Shown one piece after another: positions 51,913-62,987 of a stretch of 64,000 nt of DNA (its first letter is position 1; every line of letters starts with the position of its first letter). Under the pieces are notes generated by a model that saw only the letters and a program-made list of their open reading frames with translations, searched no databases and was not told the origin of the DNA. The position numbers and the translations under genes were made by a program. Source of the DNA: Trichosphaerium sp. ATCC 40318 (lineage: Eukaryota; Discosea; Flabellinia; Trichosidae); NCBI GenBank assembly GCA_038496445.1, contig JALMLS010000197.1, positions 62,001-126,000 of the forward strand, given 5' to 3'.

Positions 51913-54292
51913 TTACTTCATGATAGCCCCAAATAGTTTTAGAAACTTGGTTTTTTTCTTCTTCTTCCTTGGTTTCGGTTCCTTTTCCACTTTAACCGGT
52001 ACATCTACATGTACTGATTCTTTCGTTGGCCTTGTTATTGTTTGTCTATAAAACACCATCAGATATTAACAAGGAGAAAAACAAAGCGAAAAAAGCGAAA
52101 AAAAGTGAAACAGTGAAGCCGAACACGTGATTTTTCTAAATTGAAAAAAAAAAAATTGTATTTGGCGTTAAAAACTGCAAGGTAGTTTCCTTCTCGACGA
52201 AAAGGGAAAGATACTGATGGAGTTCACGCGCTCGTGAGTGGTTTTTTGTTTATAAAGGGCAAGATATTTTTTGAACTGCAGTATTTTTTTTGCAGTAAAC
52301 GTGAGTACTGCAAAAACACACATGAGGTAAATAACAATATCCCATCTCTTACCCAGTACTTTCTTCAAAACTTTCTTTTCTCGCCAAAGCCATCGTTATC
52401 GTAGTTGGTTCAGACCCAGAGAACTCGTCCACGCGCCTAGCGGTAAAATGTTATTTACGCTAGCGGAAGAACTAAAAACCCCGTTTCGCTTTCTTCTCCT
52501 TTTGTTAAATTAGAACTTACGTAGATGCTGCGTGCCATGCAGATGAACTTTCGTCTGATCTAGCACGTTTCAGTTCTACACGTGCATGTCCTTGATCAGG
52601 ATCAGAAGAGCTTGTCGTTTCATCTTGTCTCACGCCAGTTCCGCATTCACTAAACAAAAAGTATTACTTTCTCCTCAATAACAGCTTCAAGTATGTGCTG
52701 TACTTGCCTCATAGTCTCTGTGAGTTCCATCTCGAACATGCCTATAATGGCAGCACCAGAACCAGCATCTGGAGATGTCTCTGGCTTGGGATTCATGTAG
52801 GACATATCAAGTTCGATATCAATTTTCTTTGGCTTAGTTTTTTTTTGTAACGGTTTCTTCTCAAGTGCGTCCAGAAGTGATGTCATCGGTGCACTACTTG
52901 CGCAGTCTGATATATCAGAAAAACTAACACCGGCTGAAACAAAAGAAATTAGCCAAAACAAACCAGCAGAGGCGAGGCGAGGTGTACATGTGTTTTTAAC
53001 TTCAAGTGTTTTTGATATCTCTCCAGGAAGAAGTCGTTTTTTTGATCCAGAAGAATCATTTGATTTTTTACGACGTTTTTTTGTATGTACAGGTTGTGCA
53101 ATGACGACGTCATCATCTGAGTTTGACTTTTTATGGTGGCTCAGCAGTTTTGGCACTGATCCAAAAATAATCTTTGATTTCGACCTCCTAAGCTTTGATC
53201 CTCCATCTTTACTTACACCAAGTTTCCCTGAGAAATCAATTAGCACGCATCACAACAGAGAAAGCATACGTGATGAGCTACTCTTCCGTATTTCGCGTCT
53301 GGTTTGCTTATTGGAGCCTAAAGCCCTTGCGGACTTGTCTTTGGCGGAAAACCTTTTTTTTCTTTTCTTAGATATTGCAGGCTCAGTCAAGGCCTCAACG
53401 TACTTTGGAGAAGTGCTAATAGCAACCACTCGCTTTTGAATAGACTAATTGATCGTTATAAGGTAATAATTGACTCAAACGTACCGAGCAAGATGAGCTT
53501 CTTCGTACAGTTTTTTGCTTTTTTTTTCAATAAATGTTAGCTCATGTTTTAAACTATCACGTGTTGGTACCTTGGTTATTGATACTTCTGGGGTTTTATC
53601 TGTTTCTGGGATATTTTGTTGCTCGATGAAATTTAGAGGTTCGAAAGAACCAAGAGGTGTGCTTCCTCCAGAACTCGCAGATATTTGTTTTTTGTGCTTT
53701 TTAGACATGAGAAACTTTTTACTTTTTTTAGAACTCTCCAGTTTCTTTGTGGCTACAGAATTAAAATCAAACAAAAACCAGGTTAATAGTAATATACCTA
53801 TAGTATATAATTCGCTCTGCTTAAATAAAGGTATTTGATTATGCTCCTGGTTTGTAAAGTCAGAAAAAGTTGTTACCTTTTATAGAAAAAAGCTAGCGTA
53901 CCATGATAAACAAAACCTGGTTTTCGGCATCATCAAACAAATTAGATGATAGAGAAAGTCCTGTGGCAATTATTAAATAAAAGCACAAGTGGTAAACAAT
54001 TAAAAAACAATTAAAAACAGGCGTATATGATGAGCCCGAACCTTACCAGAGGATGTTTTCTCCAGGATAGCCTCCTACGTAAACATAAATCTTTTTTTTT
54101 CTGTTGGTTTAATTTCGCTCCTTCCCGTACCTTGACCCAGCCATCAATGTTTACCTCTAGTGGCGCACGTTTACATATGTACTTGTTGAGCATCACAGCA
54201 CATTGTGTTTGCCTGGTTTTATCAGAGCTCGCTTTATATTTTTGTACATCTCGCCAAAACTCAATATTTTCTTCGCTCAAGCTCGTCACCAA
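51913..54292 (-). CDS. RGS-domain protein with Ser/Lys-rich tail (5' end unresolved)
   Basis: The RGS domain is seen across exons as HLVTSLSEENIEFWRDVQKY, MLNKYICKRAPLEVNIDGWV, KEAILEKTSS, then NLFDDAENQV and an exon ending FKQSELYT. RGS domains speed GTP hydrolysis by G-alpha subunits. Downstream exons are Ser/Lys-rich (LESSKKSKKFLMSKKHKKQ, SDDDVVIAQPVHTKKRRKK), with a probable short coiled coil (LTFIEKKSKKLYEEAHLAR) and a Pro/Asp segment (MNPKPETSPDAGSG). The last exon is very basic (KEPKPRKKKKKTKFLKLFG) and ends at TAA 51915-51913; it could bind acidic membrane or act as a nuclear signal. No ATG was found ahead of the RGS domain; a donor near 54412 suggests one more upstream exon. Confidence 0.72.
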
Positions 54293-55439
54293 GTGCCTTA
54301 TTGTGTTTATGAGTCAATGTTTGTTCAAGCCTCCGTTTATGGAGTGGGTGGTAACGCGAATTAAAGAAGTGATTTTGCTTGAACCAAAATTATCACGTGT
54401 ATTTTTACGCACCGTTTCGTTTAATCACGTGGGTAATATAAAGAAATTTGTCGTTTTGTAAAAAAAAAAAAGCAAAAAACTCAATTATTTGCAATACTTC
54501 AACAAAGAGTAATTAGATTCTGCGTTTGTTAAAATCCCGACAAGTGTTACTTTATATTACCATGAAACGAAAACAAAAAAAGATATTGCGTGGATTGTAA
54601 AAACAGAAAAAGATTTTTTTTGTCGAAAAAGTGTATTGTTTTACCTTGTAAAGTATTTACGTAATATATCGTTACGTAGTACGGTTAGTACTTCAACATG
54701 GGCCGCCATCTCCCCTTATAAATGTCAAAAAATAGGTGGGAGGGTGTGACGGCGACGTCTATCCAGCGCTAGTAGCACGAGAATGTGCTGAGATTGTATT
54801 CACCCTTGGTTTGGGTTTTGGCGTTTATGGTACCAAAAAACGGTCAGCTAAAGTTTGACTTGTTATTTTACACTGCTTTGAAGCGTTGACAAATAACAAT
54901 ATTACTTTATTCATAGATGTGGTACTATGTTAGTACCTTTAGGGGCGTATGAAGCAATATAAACCGGGTTTTTTCACTACATGTGACTTGTGATTTTTCT
55001 CGTTGCTTCGCACCAAGTTTCGGTGTGGTGTTACATACTACTTTTGGGACCGCTCTGAATAATCGTCCGACGTGGAGAAATCGTGCTTTATTTTCCCGCT
55101 TTTTGGGGATCGCTTGTGAAAGACACTTCCATAAAAACGCACAGGTGTAGTGTTTAGTGTCTTCACACTCATAAACTAGTTTTCCATCAAACTTCGTTTT
55201 TTTATTTTGATGACATTTATGTGCTGTCTTACAAATACAGTAGTACAACTATGTGTTACTAATGTTGCTACGATAGACCTCAGTTTTTTACGTTTATGAT
55301 ACTCAAACATGTTGTGGGAGTATAAAAACGCGCTTAGCAGCGTAGAGGCGAAAGAAAACCCAGATTTATTGTTACAATAACATCATGACATATTTACATA
55401 AAAGTAGCCTTATGGTTTGTCCGCTTCTTTTAATTACCA
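54293..55439. other. region with upstream RGS sequence and one doubtful ORF
   Basis: The first ~130 bp probably belong to the 5' part of the RGS gene. A minus-strand frame at 54925-55248 encodes a Cys- and Lys-rich stretch (KFDGKLVYECEDTKHYTCAF), but it starts without ATG and no splice sites tie it to another exon. The rest shows nothing I can support. Confidence 0.35.
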
Positions 55440-56555
55440 CTAAAGTATGCTCCCAACTAATTTCAAGTTGACAGTAGGTAATGATTTTCGAAGCTTACAA
55501 ATCACATCATCAGTAACAGATATATTCGATAAGTTCAAATGCTGTAAGCTCTTTACAGAAGAAAGCTGTAGAACGGCTTCAGCGGTAAGCCTGGGTATGA
55601 GTCAACCATTATTTATCAACAAAGAACACGTACTTGATGCACATTACTAGACTCAAGTCGTTTAAACTTGTAAGCCAAGATAAGTAAGAAATACCTTCAT
55701 CAGTCAAGCTGTAACAGTAGTTCATGTTCAATACTTGCAAGTCTCTTAAATGTACCAAGTGCTTCAACCATTGTCCTGTTATGTTTGTATTGGACATGAC
55801 CTGTTTTTAAAACGACAATGTTAGGTATTGTAGCTTACAATAAATTGGGTAAAAAAATGTTTCTATTAGCAGTACCAATACACGAAGTCGCTTCATTTTA
55901 TTACCAATGATTCCCAGGTGATTTTCTTTAAGAGTTAAACCCGATATGTACAACTAACATTGTTAGTAAGCAAATAAAAAGGTCAATAATGATTAGACAA
56001 TTCTGTATTTAAGCAGAAGAAATGTTGGCAAAATACTGACTTGTAACTCACTGCCAAGCGAAATGTAGGCAGCTAATTATTAAAATTCTTGCGCACTTTT
56101 GTAATGTTTGGCATGTTTTCTATGAAGCCAAGATTGATATTCATACAACGGCTAACATCTAATACAGAAATATTGTGCATCTTTATAAGAGGAAAGATTC
56201 TGTTTAAACTCTCTTTCGGGTTGCATTCTTGCCTATCAGATAGAACAATACGCTTACATGATATCCAGTGATCAGTTACAAAGTTATACCATGATTTACA
56301 TACATAATCAAAACTAGGAAGGCGTACACATGTCAAAAAAAAATCAAGCAAGTCAATGAACAAAAAAAAAGCAGAAAAATTAGTCTTCAAGAGGTACCTA
56401 AGAATCGTCTCCACAGTGAGATAATCAAGAATCATGCATTGCAATTCGGGTGGTAAATCTACGACAGGTCCTTCATATTCGGGAAATCGAACACGTGATT
56501 GTTGATCGTCATGTTTTATTTCTTGTCTTGGTGATGGCTCTGTAAGATTGCCCAT
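55440..56555 (-). CDS. F-box/LRR protein (Amn1/Skp2-like)
   Basis: The start MGNLTEPSPRQEIKHDDQQS is followed by an F-box, DLPPELQCMILDYLTVETIL, then SFDYVCKSWYNFVTDHW after an intron of about 110 nt. Cysteine-type LRRs follow: RIFPLIKMHNISVLDVSRC, LRDLQVLNMNYCYSLTDEGI, YLSWLTSLNDL, and a last unit AVLQLSSVKSLQHLNLSNIS. The end is KLVGSIL with TAG at 55442-55440. Some middle exons (about 55800-56070) are poorly resolved. It lacks the 'AGVHTI' signature of the other F-box family, so it is a separate, more conventional SCF receptor. Confidence 0.7.
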
Positions 56556-57237
56556 AGCAGCAGAGACGAACGTAGACGCGAAGAAAGGTGTTGCTATACC
56601 ATTTTGTTCCTGGCTAACCTCCCATGTCCTCCTTTAGAGGAGTTAGTAATTGTGATGTAAGATAGTTTAAAACGCATTCAAACGCAGCTGGTATGGTATT
56701 TAGGAAACTGAAATTACGTGGGAGGTAATTTGGGGTGAATTTACAGCAAATTGTTCCGTTTCAGTGGAATTCAGTCAAAAACGCCTGTTATGGGCGTGTA
56801 AAGCGCTGACATACAAGTATTCATCGGTGTTAACGTCATTAGTATCGTTGCTCTCTGTTTCAGTTGAAAATAAAGAAATTGGAGCAACATTGGTTACTGC
56901 AGAGCCTATCAATTGTTAACTGAAGTTTAGTGACCATGTCAATCTATTTGTACTTATGTAGCTCCCTACAACATCATACAACCACTGTGTATTCTCCATG
57001 ACAATGCAACGTTGCCTCGAGGCTTAAGGGCTGATACAATTAAATGAATGAAGCAGTTTTGAGCTTTAAGCAAGGCTTTAGTGTTGTGTTGACACAACTA
57101 CGTCGGTCAGGGCTGTTGAATAATTTAAGTGTACTCTCTGTTGCCGAACACTGTTGTTCAAGATGGAGGTTGCAACTTTAGGATATCAGAAAATTCAACT
57201 GTTTTACTATTTTTAACAAAACACAATTGACTTGACC
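56556..57237. other. intergenic between divergent genes
   Basis: About 680 bp that must contain both promoters, for the F-box/LRR gene (minus) and the GPI-anchored protein gene (plus). No frame with support and no distinctive repeated element was seen. Confidence 0.45.
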
Positions 57238-60200
57238 ATGCAAAGCCTTCTGCGCGTGCTATTAGTATGCTCGTGTTTTTTGGTTGCAAACAGCCAACCC
57301 TTCAATGCACTTATTGGTCCTCGCAGTAATGCGCCTTATGGGTTCTTTATTCGTTTATACACCAGTTTAACAGGCCCAGAAACGCATTGTACACACTTTT
57401 GTAGTTTTAATCAAATAACGGCCAATTAGCGTGTAGTGACGCGCGTATACCACGCCTTTCTTTAGGACTGGCGTACAGTGGTCAAACGGGCAGGGTTTAC
57501 ATAGCTTCGAATACTACGGGTAACACTGTATACGAAATGGACCCTTATTCTTGCGAAGTTGTACGCTATGGACTATTTTAGCATTATATCTAATTAAAAC
57601 AATTTTCTAGACTCGTATCTGTACGCTTACGCGTATCAGCGGTTTTTCTATCGATTTAATCACTGGAAGAATGTTTGGATACAGCGCTGGTGTTTTTTTT
57701 GAAATAGACTTTGACACTTGCAGTACAAACACAATATGTACTGGTTCCCTTGCAACCACGGATGCTAGTACGCACATCTTAACAATACCTTACACTCTAA
57801 TAAATCCATAGTGACTGTTATAAATGGCACAGTTTACGGCGCTACTGCTGCTTCATTGGTTTCTATTGGCAACCTCACAGATGGGACTTGCACTGGAATA
57901 CCTGCAGCGGCTTATCCAGTTCCTTGTTCTCAAGTTAGCGGTAACCTTGGTAAACACACTGTAACATGGTAATAATAGGTTTTTGTAGGTATTACTGCAT
58001 ACGATGATAATACAGTTCTTATGGCGTGCTCGGGGCTATACTACCTCTTTAACATTTCCACATCAACGTTTGGTTCGTCGCTGAGTGGTGAAGCCTCTGC
58101 TAGACCTGGCTTGGCTTCCATGTTCTATGATGTAGGAGCTACACCTACAAGTATGCCAACAGCGTTACCTCCACCAACAGAAGCTCCAACCGAACTATCA
58201 CCTCCTCCAACACCAAACGCATTACTTGTACCCAGAAACGGTACAAACCAACCTGGATTTAGGATTCAGGACTTGGCATCTATAAATGAAACCCTTACTG
58301 GTATGTCCAGACACGTGATATGTGCTCTTACTGTTTTTTTGTTGGAAACTTACTTCTTGTTAGAATGTATTATTCCTGGTCTTGTCAGAGAGGCTATTGG
58401 TATTGCACAATTAAGAAATGGTATGGTTGCATACTCAACGATCGGCAAAATAGTGTATATTGTAGATCCAAACGCTTGTATGATTGTACGTGTTTTCACC
58501 TTGACTAACAAGGCTTTTCTTATTTTTGAACAGGTTAACACATGCCTCACAGTCTTTGAAGTTAATTCATTGGCTGTTGACACCAGAACAGATACTCTCT
58601 ACGGTGTGGTGGGCGGTTTACTCACTGAGATTAACCCAGTCACATGTGCACTTACGAGCTCTTGTGACTTCCCTGATATAAACGGAAGTACGGTTCATTA
58701 CTTAATGTTAACATACTAACAAATACTGTGCGCAGTGTCTATTATAGGAGAAGATGCTTATGGTGCTAGCACACTCACAACTTTTGTGATAAAAAACTTT
58801 GTACAAAACTGTACACGTGACGTTCTAGCGTCTAACCCTACAAGCCCATTTCTTTGTATGGTGAGTGGTACGTAAAAAAAGCAATGTTCCTCAAACAGTT
58901 TAACTTTTTACAGGTATGACTGCACTACCAGATGGAGAACGTTTACTAGTTGCATGCTCTGTTGAACGTTACTATACGTTCAACATAACCTCAAAGGTGT
59001 TCACTCAGTTCCCGACCTACCTTGGTGCCCATAATAATTTTTATTTTGAAACAAAAACATCTTCTTCTGATTGTTTTTTTTTTCAAAGGTAATTCAGCAA
59101 TAAGCACAATGGTATACAGTCCAATAATTCCTACACCACCAATTCCTCCTTTCAATCCTTCAGTACCTATTCCGCCTACACCTCCAACACCTCCGATGGC
59201 ACCTGTAACAGTGCCAATACCGCCTGTAGCACCTATCCCACCCACATCTTTCCCACTACCTCCATCAGCACCTATTCCGCCTACTACACTAGCACCTATA
59301 GTTGTGCCAGTACCACCAATTGCTCCTCCAGTAACCCAAATACCTACAGCATCCTCAGCATTCCCTGATGTGAGTTTTAGCTTACAGCAATATGTTTCTA
59401 ATTGATTTTGATAGATAAGTCCACGCGTGGACTGTGTTCTTGAAACAAATACTGGATTTACAGCAATATTAGGTTGGGTTACAGCAAATCAGACCCTTGT
59501 TGTTCCAATAGGACCAAACAATGTTTTGTCACCAGCTGCACCAACCCAAAACCAGCAACCAGAGACTTTCTCTGGTACAGCACCATTCTTTCCCGCTCCG
59601 GGACAGTACAGGTTAGATTTCGATGGTACAAAAACGACATGGACCTTAGGTAACGGTATTGTATCTTTTGAAGGCAATGATCCACAGACAAAGTGTATTA
59701 CTGACGGTACGTTAGCACACCTTGTACCGTCTATTAATTTTATCGATAGAGGCTACTCTTGAGCTCGTTATCAACGAGATGTTCCCACTTTCTGATACCG
59801 TTTTGATACCATAAAAACCAAACTAGCAGAGGGGATGAATGTCTCTGAGTCTAGCTTGAATGTATCCCAGAGATCCTCTGCCAAAAGACAAGCGAGCACA
59901 ACAGTCAGTGTTACAATAACAAGTACCAAAATTCTTTAAAAATCTCTCCTGTCTAATCACGTGTTGTGTAGATACAGCAGACCCTCCAACTACAGTTATT
60001 GGAACTTTCTTGGCTTCTAATGCACAGAGTACACAAGTTGCTCTTAGCCAAGATGGCATTGGTATAGTTGTACGTTGTTTTCTCGCTACTATAATTCTTT
60101 GTTGACGTTTCGTGTTAGTCCTTCGCGACACCTGCTCCATCCACAGTGACAGATTCCACTCAACGTAAACAAGATACTTCTAGTAGCAATAGGTTGATTG

Positions 60201-60244
60201 CAGTTTTTATATTATCATTGTGTTGTGTACTCTTACACTTGTAG
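57238..60244 (+). CDS. large secreted, probably GPI-anchored, propeller and Pro-rich protein
   Basis: The start MQSLLRVLLVCSCFLVANS is a signal peptide. Blades of the type NTVYEMDPYSCEV, GFSIDLITGRMFGYSAG, VYIVDPNACMI and YGVVGGLLTEINPVTCALTS recur, each ending in a Cys after P/D-x-x. They look like an extracellular beta-propeller. Proline-rich spacers follow: APTELSPPPTPNALLV near 58190, then a long repeat of PIPP/PTPP motifs (59120-59350). A separate C-terminal beta domain has DCVLETNTGFTAILGW, PGQYRLDFDGTKTTWTLG and DPQTKC. After a Ser/Thr-rich stretch the protein ends NRLIAVFILSLCCVLLHL, a hydrophobic tail typical of a GPI-attachment signal. About ten introns. Likely cell-surface or wall protein. 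Confidence 0.72.
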
Positions 60245-60561
60245 AATAGAAGGTTAACAATAAATACTTTTTTTCGTTGTGCCTTTGAGCGTGCCATCAG
60301 ATTATTTGAAGCAGGTCTACACGGTAGGCGCAGTCTTCAATGTGAGAAACATCGGTGTACACGTGACGTTTACTGGCTGTTACGAAACTGTAAGTTATGG
60401 GAGAATAAAGTGAAATAGCCTATTTTGTGAGGTATTCTTACAAGTGGTTCTTTTATTTGTTGGGAACTTTGTCCTAATGCCCAACCAAAATCAGTTTAAT
60501 GCTGTCTTACAGTATTGCATTTGATTTATTGTATTTGGATACAGCAGTTGACTATATTTAT

Positions 60562-62549
60562 TATCTCTTGGATAGTTTGATATGAGCTATCTTTGGCATT
60601 TCCCACATTTCCTTTGACTAACAAAACATGTGAATAACTTAGAGAAGTAAAAAAAAAACTGCATCTTGTACCTCGTAACAATAAGATATGTATAAATAAA
60701 AATCATCACCATCTTGATAAGAAAGCTCTGGATGAATTGCCATATCTGAAATGCTTGACACATCAAACTCTACGGTGGCAGGTTTGTCGTAGTCTCCCTA
60801 GGTTAAAATTAGTGTTACAGAAATAGAATATGAAGTGACTTGCCCAAGGTTTGTCAGCAGCGTATATGTTTATTTGTGAACCGTGGCTTGTAAGGAAAAC
60901 AAATTTCTTCAAGAAAGGAATGTACTTTACATCAAAATCACCAGAAACACCTAAAGTTGATTGAGATCTCAAAACCATTTTGACAAAAACAAAATCGTCT
61001 TCAAAAAGAATACTTTGAACTACAGCAGGTGTGTTTGTAATTAATCTAGGCTGGTATACAGGCGTCTCGTTGTCACCTGAAGAATGATGTAAATTATAAA
61101 TACGAGGTTCTTGAAGGAAGGTACCATTCCAAAACAAGTATGTTGGATATGGAGTTATAATAGAGTCTGAATCACACTTTGCAATTATTATATCATGACT
61201 ACCGTCAGCGTTTTTCCTTTTAACAAATTGATACACCTAAGTTCAATAGACATTAATAAGTTTAACATGAACTTGGATGTGTACTGCATTATCATAATAA
61301 ACAGAGACAGATGGTTGAGGCATATCAAACTTAAAACAATGATTAGTATCAACTATCAATCACGTGAAAGTATACTTACAGTAGTGTTGTCTGCGTATAT
61401 ACGAGTAAAGGAAGCTTCAGCATAAGAAGTATTGCTTAATATACCAGCACCATATGCGTAATGATGAGAATCACTTTGACAAAGTTCATTAGCGAAAATT
61501 CATTGTCCTTTAACATACTTGAGTCGTTTAGGATCTAGTTCTAGCACTTCCCAGTACAGAAAAGACATTCCCCATGCGTGAACCTAAACAGCTATCTTAA
61601 TCTCAAAGAGTTATCATGTAAGCGTACACCACCGGAAGGAGAAATGACTGATAAGTCAGGGTCTATATTAGGTGATGGGATTACTGAGGCTGGATCTTGA
61701 AGGACGTTGTTCGCCCCTAGTAGTAACATTAATGTACGAAGTCAGTAATTATTGAGGGTACTATGAGATGAGTAGAACGCCACTGTGCTATTTGGATGTT
61801 TTTCTACGAACATGACTGATGATAGAAGTCGAGTGGATAGTTTTAACGACTTGTTTAAACACTTAGGATATGTGCCTTCATTACATAAAATAGTGTCTCC
61901 AAAAGTCCACATTGAGACGTTAGCGTTAATTAATGTAACTACAATTCATCAAAATTGGAAGTGAAAAATTCAAAAAATGAAACCTTGTCCTCCTCGTTGG
62001 CTTATAACTCTACTTTGGTTGGTAAGATCCGACAGCCTGTTGAGTTCATTAAAACAGTGTTTAGGTTACGATATTATGATAGTGACAAGTAAGCGCAAAA
62101 ACGTGCCATGGCAATTGCACCTTGACAATCTCAAACTCGTAGTGTTCTGCTATCCACGGCTTATCCCATGGTACCTAAAAGGTGTTCGTTCGAACATAGT
62201 TTATAAAACAACGTACTGCAATTGTTAGAACGAGTGCTACGACAACCACAACAATGAGGATATGTACAATGAATAATCCTATACATTGACCAACAGGCAA
62301 CTTCTAACGAAAAGTCACAAGTTAAGAAATAGCACGTGATGAACATTTGAAAAAAAATAAAACAGCAAACCTGTCCATTTTTCGCGCACCTTTGGCTTTG
62401 GGATGTCGTCCTTTGGTTCTTCTTCGTTTTCATTATTTTGAACCGTGTTCGACTCTAGTAATGCGTCTCCCACCTTTAATTAGTGTTGAGAGCTAATTTG
62501 ATGACAAAAATGCACATACTTCGGAAGAATTAGTCGCAACCCCGTTCAT
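60562..62549 (-). CDS. type II membrane protein with extracellular propeller-like domain
   Basis: The start MNGVATNSSE, then an acidic cytosolic part (NTVQNNENEEEPKDDIPKPK), a membrane helix IGLFIVHILIVVVVVALVL, and a long luminal or extracellular part. The latter shows VSMWTFGDTILCNEGTYPKC, SVMFVEKHPNSTVAFYSSH, PSPNIDPDLSVISPSGG, AYGAGILSNTSYAEASFTR, FVFVKMVLRSQSTLGVSGDF and VKYIPFLKKFVFLTSHGSQ. It reads like five-bladed propeller (DUF4185- or sialidase-like) glycoproteins, with several N-x-S/T sites. An apparent in-frame TGA near 61500 is removed by a 45-nt intron (GTATGT...CAAAG). The intron at 60798-60843 reads best with a GC donor (GCAAGT). Function unknown; possibly sugar binding. Confidence 0.65.
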
Positions 62550-62580
62550 CTGTTACAAATATTGATGTAAATAAATAAAA

Positions 62581-62769
62581 ATGAAAGACTTTGATTACTC
62601 CTACCCTCAAGGAAAATTCAGACTCAAATTTGTACTCCATTGGTGTTGTTCTCGCTTAAATAACTTTAAGTCACTCATTAGCTACGTATTCCTTTTCGCT
62701 TGGCTTGCCGCTCCCGCCAGTACTAAGACTACTGATCTAGCTTTGCAAGAAGAAATTACCTTTGGATAA
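62581..62769 (+). CDS. doubtful small ORF with hydrophobic segment
   Basis: An ATG-led frame of 62 codons (MKDFDYSYPQGKFRLKF ... SYVFLFAWLAAPAS). It begins only 31 bp from the divergent start of the type II membrane gene. It may be the first exon of an unseen gene or chance. No homology recognised. Confidence 0.25.
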   Translation: MKDFDYSYPQGKFRLKFVLHWCCSRLNNFKSLISYVFLFAWLAAPASTKTTDLALQEEITFG

Positions 62770-62987
62770 ACTGCAGCACGCTACAAAGCACATGATTTAG
62801 CCAACTTTTTCGACAATTTGTTGCAACAAGAAGTTCATGGTGACCAGACAACATAATGTTGCTTTTTTTTTTCTTTGTTTTTTCATTATTTTTTACATAA
62901 TCGCCAAAGGGCAATCGAATCCTCTTTCTACAAATCTTACACTGTACACAAACCAAAAAATTTCTGATGCAAGCTGTTACCGCATAT

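Noticed and set aside
54925-55248. 107-codon Cys/Lys-rich minus-strand ORF as a gene
   Set aside because: Starts without ATG, no recognised family, no flanking exon; kept only as a note in the intergenic entry.
59022-59245. Gly-rich minus-strand ORF (GGIG repeats)
   Set aside because: Antisense shadow of the proline-rich PIPP repeat of the GPI-anchored protein.
61490-61540. In-frame TGA suggesting TGA = Trp or readthrough
   Set aside because: A normal 45-nt GT-AG intron removes it and keeps the frame; other genes in the window clearly end at TGA.
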